A stretch of DNA of 64,000 bases from Arenicella chitinivorans. Lineage in GTDB: Bacteria; Pseudomonadota; Gammaproteobacteria; Arenicellales; Arenicellaceae. Of this stretch, positions 24,203 through 33,163 are shown piece by piece; position 1 is the stretch's first letter; the number at the start of each line of letters is the position of its first letter. The notes under the pieces were generated by a model, which was given only the letters and a program-made list of their open reading frames with translations, was not told where the DNA came from and did no database searches. The DNA lies in the NCBI RefSeq assembly GCF_014651515.1, contig NZ_BMXA01000007.1, positions 111,716 through 175,715 of the forward strand, read 5' to 3'. The translations under genes were made by a program, and so were the position numbers.

Positions 24203-25096
24203 ATGGCTGAACGTTTTGGCGCGATTGAGGTCGGTGGCACCAAGGTCGTTTGTGGTGTCGGCGCTGACCCGTTAAATTTTGACACAGTGGTGCGAATCGA
24301 AACCCGTGATCCTGACTCGACCATGGCTGAGGTGGTCGACTTTTTTCGCACCGCCCAAACTAAGTCAGGTCCGATCTCGGGAATCGGTGTCGCGTCATTC
24401 GGGCCATTGAATGTCGATCCACGGGATCCGCGCTACGGCCAGTTCTTCGCAACACCTAAGCCGGGTTGGAGCGAGTATCCGTTACGACAAGGTTTGCTCG
24501 ACGCGCTTGGGCTACCGGTCTCAGTCACGACCGATGTAAATGGTGCCTTGTTAGCCGAAGCTGCGTATGGCGCGGCACTCGGCGTCTCGAATGCCGTATA
24601 CGTTACCGTCGGCACGGGGTTGGGGGCCGGGATTTTGGTTAATGATCTACTGGTGAGCGGGTTCATGCATCCGGAAGTGGGGCACATGCGCGTTCCTGCT
24701 CACGGTGTGGAAGGAAGCTGCCCGTTTCATAAGAACTGCCTTGAAGGACTGGTATGTGGTCCGGCCATCGCCAAACGCGCGGGCAAACCTGCTGAGCAGT
24801 TGGCTACCAACGACCCGCTGTGGGACGATATTGCGATCAATCTTGCTGACATGTGCGTCAACTTACTTTGTGTGCTTTCGACCGAGCGAATAATTCTTGG
24901 CGGTGGTGTGATGCAAGCGCCCGGACTGCTGGAAAAAGTTCGAACTCAAACCGAAACGCGTCTTGCAGGATACCTACCAGTGAACTCTGAGCTCGACGGG
25001 TTCGACACAGTCATCGTTGCACCTGGGCTAGCCGAATTGAGTGGTTTGACCGGTGCACTACGCTTAATTCAAACCGCGCCGTCAAACCCCATCTGA
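24203..25096 (+). CDS. ROK-family sugar kinase, probable fructokinase
   Basis: 297 residues with ROK marks: GAIEVGGTKVVCGVG (phosphate 1 loop), TDVNGALLAEAAYGAALG, VTVGTGLGAGILVN, and the zinc-type motif HMRVPAH...CPFHKNCLEGL. The family version with this spacing and length is fructokinase. It would phosphorylate the fructose freed by the preceding hydrolase. Its 3' end overlaps the convergent trmL gene by 28 bases (25069-25096). Confidence 0.87.
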   Translation: MAERFGAIEVGGTKVVCGVGADPLNFDTVVRIETRDPDSTMAEVVDFFRTAQTKSGPISGIGVASFGPLNVDPRDPRYGQFFATPKPGWSEYPLRQGLLDALGLPVSVTTDVNGALLAEAAYGAALGVSNAVYVTVGTGLGAGILVNDLLVSGFMHPEVGHMRVPAHGVEGSCPFHKNCLEGLVCGPAIAKRAGKPAEQLATNDPLWDDIAINLADMCVNLLCVLSTERIILGGGVMQAPGLLEKVRTQTETRLAGYLPVNSELDGFDTVIVAPGLAELSGLTGALRLIQTAPSNPI

Positions 25097-25533
25097 CGCC
25101 AGGCCTCATAGGCCAGAATCGACACCGAGTTGGATAAGTTTAGGCTGCGATTATTGGGTCGCATCGGAATAAGAACGCGGTCTGATTCATCCACGCTGTT
25201 CATGACGTCTGATGGCAACCCATCCGTTTCAGAACCAAACAACAACGCGTCGCCGGGTTCAAAGGCGACATCGGAATAACGGGCTTTACCCTTGGTGGTT
25301 ATAGCATAGACCTTCTTTGGCACCACGCTCTGCAGAAATGAAAAGTAATCTGGATGACGCGTCACATTGGTCAAATCATGGTAATCAAGACCTGCGCGAC
25401 GCAGTTGCTTCACCTCCAGATCAAACCCAAGGGGTTCAATTAGGTGCAAATGAAACCCAATATTCGCTGCCAATCTGATGACATTGCCGGTATTGGGAGG
25501 GATCTTGGGGCTATGCAGAACGACGTGGAACAT
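25069..25533 (-). CDS. trmL: tRNA (cytidine/uridine-34 2'-O)-methyltransferase TrmL
   Basis: 154 residues, SPOUT fold. Marks: FHVVLHSPKIPPNTGNVIRLAANIG at the N-terminus, the knot region LLFGSETDGLP, IPMRPNNRSLNLSNSVSILAYEAWRQ at the C-terminus. Modifies the wobble base of leucine tRNAs. It runs convergent to the ROK kinase gene and overlaps it by 28 bases. Confidence 0.95.
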   Translation of the reverse strand: MFHVVLHSPKIPPNTGNVIRLAANIGFHLHLIEPLGFDLEVKQLRRAGLDYHDLTNVTRHPDYFSFLQSVVPKKVYAITTKGKARYSDVAFEPGDALLFGSETDGLPSDVMNSVDESDRVLIPMRPNNRSLNLSNSVSILAYEAWRQMGFDGAV

Positions 25534-25694
25534 GCGTAGGTTTTAATCAGAGAACGATGTTAATAGGATACACCGAGCGCAATCGGTGCGCTACGATGAG
25601 CCAATATTTGAGTAAGCGTTTGACCTCAAGTTAGCTTGAGGCGCTATGGTGTGAGGTGGAAAGTAGCAACGCACAAACATTCAGTGAGGTGATT

Positions 25695-26351
25695 ATGGAA
25701 GCCGAGTATTGGCATCAAAAGTGGGCAGCCCGAGACATCGGGTTTCACGAAGGCGTGGTGAATTCATCCTTGGCTAATCATATAGATCAGCTTGGCGTGC
25801 CAGCCGCGGCGCGAATATTTGTGCCTCTGTGTGGTAAGACGCGCGATATCGCTTGGTTGCTATCGCGCGGGTATCGTGTGGTTGGTGTCGAACTCAGTCC
25901 GGTGGCTGTCTCAGAACTGTTCACCGAACTGTTCACCGAAATAGGGTTGGCGCACACAGTGGAATCAGTTGGTGATCTACGATCTTACTCAGCACACAAT
26001 CTTGTTGTGTGGCAGGGCGATTTTTTTGCTTTAACCAATGCGTTGCTGGGCGACGTGGACGCGGTTTATGACCGTGCAGCATTGGTGGCACTGGCGCCGC
26101 CGCTTCGAGATCAGTACACCGCGCATTTGAAAACCTTGGCAGAATCAGCACCACAGCTATTGGTGACCTATGAATATGATCAATCGGCCTTTGCTGGACC
26201 GCCGTTTTCTATCAGCGAAGCCGAGGTGAACAGGCATTACGCGTGCGATTATCAGGTCAAACTAATGGCGCGCGAGACCATCGATGGGGGCTTTAGGGGC
26301 AGAGTGGCGGCAGACATTGCTACCTGGTTACTAGAGCCTAGGGTTCAGTAA
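25695..26351 (+). CDS. tpm: Thiopurine S-methyltransferase family
   Basis: 218 residues from ATG 25695 (MEAEYWHQKWAARDIGFHEG), with GTGAGGTGA upstream; a GTG/ATG at 25656 would add 13 unconserved residues. The family's SAM site is seen in RIFVPLCGKTRDIAWLLSRGYRVVGVELSPVAV and the DAVYDRAALVALAP segment. Substrates in bacteria include thiopurines and selenium or tellurium oxyanions. A 12-base direct duplication in the coding sequence gives the repeated string LFTE-LFTE. Confidence 0.92.
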   Translation: MEAEYWHQKWAARDIGFHEGVVNSSLANHIDQLGVPAAARIFVPLCGKTRDIAWLLSRGYRVVGVELSPVAVSELFTELFTEIGLAHTVESVGDLRSYSAHNLVVWQGDFFALTNALLGDVDAVYDRAALVALAPPLRDQYTAHLKTLAESAPQLLVTYEYDQSAFAGPPFSISEAEVNRHYACDYQVKLMARETIDGGFRGRVAADIATWLLEPRVQ

Positions 26352-26352
26352 T

Positions 26353-26769
26353 TTAAGTGGTGGTCTTTTTGCGCTGTTTTCTGACTTGGGTGCGGTCAAG
26401 TTCAATTTTCAGTGATTGACCGGATTTAAGTACTTCGGTCAACGACAGCAGCAGCGACACAAACATCGCGGCCAGACTGCTGACGAATAGAATTTCGCCA
26501 GCAACTTGTTGCTGCCAGATAAGCGCTAACATTGCCAGAACGCAAAACAAGAAAGCCACCACACCAAATGCCTGCATGTATTTAATGAGCGTGATGCGCA
26601 TATGCAAAGACTGGATTTGCTCGACCAGGTTGGCCGAATGGTGTTCGTCTACTGAGTGGTTTAGCGCTCGAATAACGTTGGCGAGGGCCAGATAGCGATT
26701 CGTATAGGCCAGAAACAACAATGATATGCCGGGGAAAAGAAATGCCGGATCGGTGATGCTTAAGGACAT
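26353..26769 (-). CDS. DUF2721 membrane protein
   Basis: 138 residues with the family start DPAFLFPGISLLFLAYTNRYLALANVIR and three hydrophobic segments (about 8-24, 64-86, 92-112), plus a basic C-terminal tail. Function unknown. Lies 10 bases downstream of hemJ on the same strand, so it is probably co-transcribed, and 1 base from the convergent tpm stop. Confidence 0.85.
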   Translation of the reverse strand: MSLSITDPAFLFPGISLLFLAYTNRYLALANVIRALNHSVDEHHSANLVEQIQSLHMRITLIKYMQAFGVVAFLFCVLAMLALIWQQQVAGEILFVSSLAAMFVSLLLSLTEVLKSGQSLKIELDRTQVRKQRKKTTT

Positions 26770-26779
26770 GATGACTCCC

Positions 26780-27193
26780 TTAGAACGGTTTCACGACCAC
26801 CAGAATCACGATAATAATCATCGCCACGGCGGGTAGTTCGTTCATCCAACGGTAAAAAACATGACCGTGCGGTATTTCATCTCGGGCCAGCTTTTTAATT
26901 GTTGCTGCGCACCACATATGAAACGCCATAAGCAACACAACCAGCGCTAATTTGGCGTGCATCCAGCCGCCTTTGAAACCGTAACCCAGCCACAGCCAAA
27001 CGCCGAATACCAAGGTCGCAATCATGGCCGGCGTCATGATGCCGCGCATTAATTTACGCTCCATTATCTTAAAGCGCTCTCGACTTTCAGTGTCTTCGGA
27101 CATCGAGTGATACACGAACAGTCTTGGCATATACAAAATGGCGGCCATCCAGCTGATAACTGCGATGATATGAAGTGATTTTATCCAGAGCAT
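26780..27193 (-). CDS. hemJ: Protoporphyrinogen IX oxidase HemJ
   Basis: Integral membrane heme-synthesis enzyme, 137 residues, four helices. Conserved His in WIKSLHIIAVISWMAAILYMPRLFVYH and in WMHAKLALVVLLMAFH, and the RWMNELPA segment near the end. It opens a two-gene unit with the DUF2721 gene. Confidence 0.93.
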   Translation of the reverse strand: MLWIKSLHIIAVISWMAAILYMPRLFVYHSMSEDTESRERFKIMERKLMRGIMTPAMIATLVFGVWLWLGYGFKGGWMHAKLALVVLLMAFHMWCAATIKKLARDEIPHGHVFYRWMNELPAVAMIIIVILVVVKPF

Positions 27194-27354
27194 GGGGAGT
27201 GACGATGTATAAGCAACAGCATTAAGTATAAACTGGTTTAAACTGATTTGAAGTGAATCCAGATACAGAGGTTTTTTCGTCTGTGTGTAAACCTTTTTTG
27301 ACTTCGTGGCGTCTTAGTTCTTTAATGAGCGAAATTTATTTACGGAGTAACCAA

Positions 27355-28116
27355 ATGAAACGAATTCTTATAGCGAGCGCGTGTATGGCGATCAGCAATT
27401 CTGCGTTGGCTTGGGGCGATGAGTGTGACCAAATACGGAGTCTCGAGCGCACGGTGAGTGTGGCTGAAGCCAAACAACTCGTGGTTAAGGCGGGCGCGGG
27501 CGAGTTGGAGATTGTTGGCGAAAACCGCAGCGACATCGTGATTAAAGCCAAGTTGTGCTCAGACGATGCAGAGGCCCTCGCTAAAATGGACGTGACCGAC
27601 AACACCAGCGGCGACACGACAACAATTCGTACCATCTACCCGGATCGTTCACTGTTCGGCGGTTACGATCAGGCGCGCATTGATCTGACCTTAAAGGTGC
27701 CAGAGAAAATGGTGTTGGATGTGGACGACAGCAGCGGCGAGGCCGAGATCAAGAATGTGGCAGCGCTGGATATGCGCGACTCATCCGGCCCGCTGGAAAT
27801 TGAGAAAATTGCGGGTAACCTGACCGTCGTGGACTCATCGGGCAGCCTCGAGATTAAAGACGTGCTAGGTGATGTGAGCGTGACCGACAGTTCCGGTGGC
27901 ATCGAAGCCAGTTATATTTCGGGTAACTTCGTGGTGGAGGTCGACAGTTCCGGTGGGATCGACGTTGATAATGTTAAGAAAGATGTGTTGATCAAACGTG
28001 ACAGCAGCGGCGGTATCAAAGTAGCAAATGTGGGCGGTGATTTCACTGTACAGGCCGACGGTTCTGGGGGTATCAGTTACGAGCGCGTTGCCGGTAAAGT
28101 GACGCTGCCACGATAA
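27355..28116 (+). CDS. Secreted DUF4097-type beta-solenoid protein
   Basis: 253 residues from ATG 27355 (MKRILIASACMAISNSALAW), with ACGGAG 6 bases upstream. Signal peptide 1 to about 19. The C-terminal half is a run of seven D-S-S-G-type units (the last D-G-S-G) every 17-20 residues, each followed by a short strand such as PLEI or GIKV. This periodicity predicts a right-handed beta-solenoid, as in DUF4097 adhesin-like proteins. Its stop lies 3 bases from the convergent hemW stop. Role is unknown; envelope or surface location is inferred from the signal peptide. Confidence 0.8.
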   Translation: MKRILIASACMAISNSALAWGDECDQIRSLERTVSVAEAKQLVVKAGAGELEIVGENRSDIVIKAKLCSDDAEALAKMDVTDNTSGDTTTIRTIYPDRSLFGGYDQARIDLTLKVPEKMVLDVDDSSGEAEIKNVAALDMRDSSGPLEIEKIAGNLTVVDSSGSLEIKDVLGDVSVTDSSGGIEASYISGNFVVEVDSSGGIDVDNVKKDVLIKRDSSGGIKVANVGGDFTVQADGSGGISYERVAGKVTLPR

Positions 28117-28119
28117 GCA

Positions 28120-29274
28120 CTAGTGATATTCCAGATAGTCCTCTAACATCATGTTGAGCATGTTGTGGCCGAATTGAGTCGGTCTCACATGCTCATCACC
28201 GATTTCGATTAGTCCGAGCTTTGCGTGCTTTTCCAGCAGTGCGTCAATGTATGAAAGCGGTAATTGGCAGCGCTGTTCGAACAGTGACTTGCTGAATCCA
28301 TCCAACAAACGCAGTGCATTCATCATAAATTCAAACGGTCGTTTATTCGGCTCAATGAGTGACCAAGATTTGTCGCCCAGCTTATTGTCGGCTGCGATAT
28401 ATGTGGCAGGATGCTTAATTTTCCAGGCCCGTTGCACGGTGTTGTCTAAGGTCACTTTGGCATGCGCGCCGGCGCCAATTCCAAGGTAATCACCGTATTG
28501 CCAATAGTTGAGATTGTGGCGGCAACGTTTTTCGGCTTGTGAATACGCTGAGACTTCGTAGTGCTGATACCCATGCGCGGTAAGTCCAGCTTGTAGCGTG
28601 TCTTGCATTGACCACAGAGCTTCATCGTCTGGGGTTACCGGCGGTGCGTGATAGAACAGGGTGTTGGGTTCAATCGTAAGCTGGTAACAAGAGAGGTGCG
28701 TCGGATTCAGGCTGATGGCCTGCGCAAGATCCGCAAGCGCCTGCGCCTCGGTTTGTTCCGGCAAGCCAAACATCAGATCCAAATTGAAATTGGTAAATCC
28801 GGCCTGTTGCGCTGCCTGTGCGGCTAAAACGGCTTCGTTTGATGAGTGAATGCGTCCCAGCGCGCTGAGGTGCGAGGGGTTAAAACTCTGAACGCCAATC
28901 GACAAGCGATTGATCCCAGCCTGACGGAATCCACTGAACTTACCAGCTTCGCTGCTGCCAGGGTTGGCTTCCAGCGTTATTTCGATATCTGATGCAAACG
29001 CAAGTCGTTGTTGAATCCCATCGAATAAGCGGGCGTAGCTGTCCGCCGAAAATAGAGATGGCGTGCCGCCGCCGATAAAAATGGTTTGAATCGGGCGTTG
29101 TTGTAGCGCTGGTCCAAACTGATGTAGGTCGGCATCCAGGTCTGCTAGCAACGTTGTAACGTACTCAGTCTCATTCAAGGTGTCGCGTTGCTGGTGTGAG
29201 TTGAAGTCACAATACGGACATTTGCGTTCACACCACGGTACGTGAATGTATAGGCTTAGGGGAATCGCGCTCAT
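28120..29274 (-). CDS. hemW: Heme chaperone HemW (radical SAM)
   Basis: 384 residues, related to coproporphyrinogen dehydrogenase but acting as a heme chaperone. The N-terminus has the radical-SAM cluster motif CERKCPYCDFNSH, then IFIGGGTPSLF, ITLEANPG and NRLSIGVQSF. The C-terminal HemN-type domain begins near GDYLGIGAGAH. It lacks the extra N-terminal residues of true HemN. A single gene, convergent with the DUF4097 gene. Confidence 0.94.
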   Translation of the reverse strand: MSAIPLSLYIHVPWCERKCPYCDFNSHQQRDTLNETEYVTTLLADLDADLHQFGPALQQRPIQTIFIGGGTPSLFSADSYARLFDGIQQRLAFASDIEITLEANPGSSEAGKFSGFRQAGINRLSIGVQSFNPSHLSALGRIHSSNEAVLAAQAAQQAGFTNFNLDLMFGLPEQTEAQALADLAQAISLNPTHLSCYQLTIEPNTLFYHAPPVTPDDEALWSMQDTLQAGLTAHGYQHYEVSAYSQAEKRCRHNLNYWQYGDYLGIGAGAHAKVTLDNTVQRAWKIKHPATYIAADNKLGDKSWSLIEPNKRPFEFMMNALRLLDGFSKSLFEQRCQLPLSYIDALLEKHAKLGLIEIGDEHVRPTQFGHNMLNMMLEDYLEYH

Positions 29275-29407
29275 GCGCGGATTGTGTCACGTGCGTCAGT
29301 CGCCGCAAAGCGAATTCAACGCTTGAACTGAGGAATCTGAACGCTTATTGTGCAGCCTACATCAACCTGCTTAAATGCGACGCGGGCGCGCGCAGCACAA
29401 CCATTGT

Positions 29408-30028
29408 ATGAATATTGTTTGCTTGGACCTGGAAGGCGTTCTGATTCCAGAAATATGGATTAATTTTGCCGAAAAAGTAGGTATTGAAGAACTCAAGGCC
29501 ACAACCCGTGACATACCAGATTACGACGAACTGATGCGTTTCCGGCTCAAATTATGTGCTGAACATGAGTTTCGTATTCAGGACATTCAGGAAGTGATTG
29601 CTACGTTGACGCCATTGGATGGGGCCAAGCAGTTCTGTGATGAGTTGCGTGCGGACCATCAGTTGATCATCCTGTCGGATACCTTCCAACAGTTTGCGAC
29701 GCCTATGATGCAGCAACTCGATTGGCCGACGATTTTCTGCCACGAACTGATTCTTGATGCGCAAGGGCGAATTGCCGACTACAAACTGCGAAAACCTGAC
29801 CATAAGCGTGAAACGGTACGCCGCTTGCATGAGCTGAACTTTAATGTGGTGGCCGCAGGAGACTCCTACAACGACACCACCATGTTGTCAGAAGCAGAAC
29901 AGGGAATTCTGTTTTGTCCGCCGCAAAATGTAATCGATGAGTTTCCGCAGTTTCCGGTTGCTACCGATTATGCCCAACTGCGTCAGCATATTGATGCGGC
30001 GGTTGCCGCCATGCCGGTTAAAGATTAG
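29408..30028 (+). CDS. thrH: Phosphoserine phosphatase / homoserine phosphotransferase ThrH
   Basis: 206 residues from ATG 29408 (MNIVCLDLEGVLIPEIW). HAD fold: motif I DLEGVLIPE (Asp nucleophile), motif II SDTFQQF, motif III/IV KLRKPDHKRE then AAGDSYNDTTML. The DLEGV variant of motif I is typical for ThrH. It overlaps the convergent hslR stop by 4 bases. Confidence 0.93.
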   Translation: MNIVCLDLEGVLIPEIWINFAEKVGIEELKATTRDIPDYDELMRFRLKLCAEHEFRIQDIQEVIATLTPLDGAKQFCDELRADHQLIILSDTFQQFATPMMQQLDWPTIFCHELILDAQGRIADYKLRKPDHKRETVRRLHELNFNVVAAGDSYNDTTMLSEAEQGILFCPPQNVIDEFPQFPVATDYAQLRQHIDAAVAAMPVKD

Positions 30029-30417
30029 TCGCCGCGTTTAAGTGCGCGGTGCGAGCGGACCCCTCGTTTATCCGGTTTGCGTCGATCGACATCGATTTGC
30101 GGCTGCGCTGCCAATTGTTGTTTCAACGCGTCACGCGCGCGCAGGCTCTCGTCGGTTTCTGCGTATAAAGTCCGTGCGATCGTCGCGGACCCGCGTGACT
30201 CGCTGAGTGCCAAAATTTCGATTTGCAGGGTGTAAACGCCGCGTTTTATGGTCAACACATCACCGATACGGACCTGGCTTGCAGGTTTTAAGGATTGTCT
30301 ACCGCTGGCAATTTGGCTGGATTTTAATGCTTTGATCGCCAGTTGACGGGTTTTGAAGAATCGAGCGGCCCATAACCATTTGTCGATTCGAACGCTGTTT
30401 TGAGAAGCATTTTTCAC
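30025..30417 (-). CDS. hslR: Heat shock protein Hsp15 (S4 RNA-binding)
   Basis: 130 residues. N-terminal S4 domain: RIDKWLWAARFFKTRQLAIKAL followed by VRIGDVLTIKRG. The C-terminus is basic (DRRKPDKRGVRSHRALKRGD). Known from E. coli to bind stalled 50S subunits carrying nascent chains. No sigma-32 promoter is obvious in front of it. Confidence 0.94.
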   Translation of the reverse strand: MKNASQNSVRIDKWLWAARFFKTRQLAIKALKSSQIASGRQSLKPASQVRIGDVLTIKRGVYTLQIEILALSESRGSATIARTLYAETDESLRARDALKQQLAAQPQIDVDRRKPDKRGVRSHRALKRGD

Positions 30418-30767
30418 GTTTTTCGGTCTTTAATCGAGGGTTCAAACATTAAATTTGCGCTTTTACCGCAAAATTGCCATAACTTAGTCATATTTTAGGA
30501 CTATACTGTAATTAGTCGAAAGAACAACGACTTAGCGCTGTAAGTAAAAGTGAGGGCTAGCCAAAAAGCAAACTGTTGGCGAGCGATCACGGTGTATATT
30601 GGGTTTACATTCTAACTATTAATCGCGCTGGGGTTGTGCTGGTAGTGTTACATAAAAAACCAGTATTTTAAGTGGTAGGTAACATGGTGATCTTCGCGGT
30701 GTCGTGCGTACACCAACGCCGAGAGGATTGGATCTGGATAGGCGAGAGAGAAATTTAATAAATAGTC
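30418..30767. other. Intergenic region without recognised gene
   Basis: 350 bases between the divergent hslR and outer-membrane-protein genes. A TATACT string near 30504 could be a -10 element, but no well-spaced -35 is visible. The AT-rich first half and the GAGAGAGAAATTT before ATG 30768 are compatible with a promoter and a weak ribosome-binding site. I see no RNA gene. Confidence 0.5.
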
Positions 30768-31445
30768 ATGAAAACACACGATTCAAGCAGAGCAGCTCCG
30801 ATACGTTCAAGCGTTCGGGCCGTGTTGTTTGTGGCGACTATGGTGCTATCGTTGACCGGTTATGCCGCGTCTGATGACGATGAACTGGCGCCCAAACCAA
30901 ACCTGATGTGGTTGTCGGAAGATGTAAACGTCTCAGTCTTCGGTGAGAGCCAGTACGACTCGTTTCTAGGGAAAGGCGAGTTTTGGACCAATAACTGGGG
31001 CGTCAGCGCGAAGCTGATGCAAAATGATGAAGACGATGTATTCGGACTTCCTGAAGACAGCAAATACTTCAACCTTGATGTCAAGCGACGCCTATTCGGC
31101 GACCAAGACAAATCCAATCTGGAACTTGGACTAGGTTGGCAGGCGCTGGACATTGATTCGCAAATCGCCGCCAGTGGCCCGAAAGTTTCGGTCAGCGGTC
31201 GCTATAATGTGTTTGATTCTTTTCAGGTGTATGGTTTGACCTCATATTTTCCTGAGTTGGACGAAGAAATCACGGACTTGGATGCAACGGGTTACGAAAT
31301 TGAAGCAGGATTGTTGTACAAACCACTGCCTTCATTGTCGCTTAAAGCTGGCTATCGAGTCTTCTCGTTAGACCTAGAAGACCCAGTGATAGAAGATTTG
31401 GGTTCCAGTTCCGGCTTCCTGCTAGGTACTGATCTAAGCTGGTAA
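30768..31445 (+). CDS. Predicted small outer-membrane beta-barrel protein
   Basis: 225 residues. A long N-region with Arg, then a hydrophobic core (AVLFVATMVLSLTGYAAS) give a signal peptide of about 35 residues. The mature part is acidic and made of alternating-polarity strands with aromatic girdles, such as FNLDVKRRLF, SNLELGLGWQALDI, LSLKAGYRVFSLDL, and it ends LLGTDLSW with a terminal aromatic, as outer membrane barrels do. About eight strands fit the length. No family is recognised with certainty; YfaZ- or OmpW-like barrels are possible. Confidence 0.65.
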   Translation: MKTHDSSRAAPIRSSVRAVLFVATMVLSLTGYAASDDDELAPKPNLMWLSEDVNVSVFGESQYDSFLGKGEFWTNNWGVSAKLMQNDEDDVFGLPEDSKYFNLDVKRRLFGDQDKSNLELGLGWQALDIDSQIAASGPKVSVSGRYNVFDSFQVYGLTSYFPELDEEITDLDATGYEIEAGLLYKPLPSLSLKAGYRVFSLDLEDPVIEDLGSSSGFLLGTDLSW

Positions 31446-31506
31446 TCTGGGTCTTACTGAGCGCGCGAAATCCTATACGCGCTCACTCGTTTACTGCGTG
31501 TTTTAG

Positions 31507-32340
31507 TTACACTAAGCGCGACAGTATTTCACGCATTCCTTGTGCGGCCAATGTCGCGTTAGCTAACACATCTTCTAAGGTATCTGGTTGTTGATTTTCA
31601 TCACCTGTTGCCATGTTGGTAATTGCTGCCATGGTGAGCACACGTAAGCCGCAATGGTTGGCCGCTATTACCTCTAGGACAGTTGACATGCCCACCGCAT
31701 CCGCCCCCAAAACTCGCAGCATCCGCCGTTCTGCGGACGTTTCGAGTGAAGGGCCACACACACCAGCATACACGCCTTGATGGACGCGTAACTTGAGTTC
31801 GCCCGCGATGCTGAGCGTTTTATCGATCAGTGATTTGTCGTAGGGTTCAGACATATCAGGAAAGCGAATACCAAGGCGTTCATCCTGACCAATTAAGGGG
31901 TTGTGGCCGGTCAGGTTAATGTGATCGTTCAATAACATAATCTCGCCTGGTGTAAAGGCCGGATTCAGTCCACCGGAAGCGTTGGTAATGATCAGCGTCT
32001 CGCAACCCAGGGCGCGCAGCGTATACGTAAGTAAACAGACCTCCTGTGCCGTGTATCCTTCGTATAGATGATGTCGCCCCGCGCACAAGGCAATGGTTTG
32101 GTTCTCATTCGAGACCAGCCGTAATTCACTATCATGGCTAGGAGCGGTGGATCGTGGTAGGGCGTCAATCTGATGATACGGGATGGTCGCTACGGGTTCG
32201 TATCCGGGCAAATCTAATCCCGACAAACCTGTACCGAGGACGATGGCGGTTTGGATCGGGTCGGCATACACGTCTCGGATACTCTTCGCAGCGCGTGCTA
32301 CCCGTTCGGCTAATGCAATTTTTATCTCTGGGTTCGACAT
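31507..32340 (-). CDS. Purine-nucleoside phosphorylase (trimeric type)
   Basis: 277 residues from ATG 32340 (MSNPEIKIALAERV); the longer start at 32352 adds four residues. Cleaves purine ribonucleosides with phosphate. Marks: VLGTGLSGL (phosphate loop), GRHHLYEG, TNASGGLNPAFTPGEIMLLNDHINLTG and VGMSTVLEVIAANHCG. It resembles the PunA/XapA group. It is divergent from the Nudix gene, 106 bases apart. Confidence 0.92.
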   Translation of the reverse strand: MSNPEIKIALAERVARAAKSIRDVYADPIQTAIVLGTGLSGLDLPGYEPVATIPYHQIDALPRSTAPSHDSELRLVSNENQTIALCAGRHHLYEGYTAQEVCLLTYTLRALGCETLIITNASGGLNPAFTPGEIMLLNDHINLTGHNPLIGQDERLGIRFPDMSEPYDKSLIDKTLSIAGELKLRVHQGVYAGVCGPSLETSAERRMLRVLGADAVGMSTVLEVIAANHCGLRVLTMAAITNMATGDENQQPDTLEDVLANATLAAQGMREILSRLV

Positions 32341-32446
32341 AATGAAGGTCAACGTTGTTAGGCTGAACAGGCCCTAGTTTATGAGGCTGTGTAAGCGAAT
32401 TCTAGAACACAGCCTTCGGTTCAGGCATAATTGAGGTAAGGTAAAT

Positions 32447-33163
32447 GTGGATGTTCGTGATGATATGTTAATTGGTGAGCAAGAGCTAAATCTTATTCGT
32501 GCTTATCAGCCGAAATCTCGCTCGCTGGAAAGCTTGTTGCGTGCAGCGGTTGCCATTATTTTACGTGACGCAGAGCATGGCACTGAATTTTTGATGATGC
32601 AGCGGGCCCAGCACGAAGGCGATCCTTGGTCGGGCCAGATGTCTTTTCCAGGTGGTAAGATCGAAGCGGCGGACCACAGCCCGTTGGCCGCCGCCATGCG
32701 AGAAGCAGAAGAAGAGGTCGGCGCAAGTTTGCAACGCCAAGATCTGGTCGGCCAACTGGATGATTTATATGGTCTCAAGGTCGATGGTGTCTATAGTGTG
32801 CATGTGTCCTGTTTTGTGTTTAAACCTGATCGCGAACTGGATCTGGTCGGGAACCATGAAGTGGCGGACATGGTGTGGTTGCCACTTGGAGTATTGCACG
32901 ATGACCGTAATGCACATGCCTTTGCGCACCCGTTGGATAACTCTATGGATATGCCCGGAGTGATGATCGACGACAGTAAGAATCAGGTTTTATGGGGCCT
33001 GAGTTTACGTATGCTGATGACCTTACATGAATTACTCGGTTGGCCTATGCCGGTGCTAACAGAGCAGCAACGCAAAGTGTTGAGTAACATTGAACACCGT
33101 GAAATGAATCGCGATAATGTGGACAAAATTACGCGCAAGGTCGCGAAGATGAGGTACAAGTAA
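32447..33163 (+). CDS. Nudix hydrolase, CoA pyrophosphatase-like
   Basis: 238 residues from GTG 32447, preceded by GAGGTAAGG at about 5 bases; ATG 32465 is the alternative. It has the CoA-diphosphatase (NudL-like) signature: LMMQRAQHEGDPWSGQMSFPGGKIEAAD running into the Nudix box AAMREAEEEVGA. The C-terminal part is longer than in E. coli NudL. It overlaps the next gene by one base (TAATG). Confidence 0.85.
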   Translation: MDVRDDMLIGEQELNLIRAYQPKSRSLESLLRAAVAIILRDAEHGTEFLMMQRAQHEGDPWSGQMSFPGGKIEAADHSPLAAAMREAEEEVGASLQRQDLVGQLDDLYGLKVDGVYSVHVSCFVFKPDRELDLVGNHEVADMVWLPLGVLHDDRNAHAFAHPLDNSMDMPGVMIDDSKNQVLWGLSLRMLMTLHELLGWPMPVLTEQQRKVLSNIEHREMNRDNVDKITRKVAKMRYK

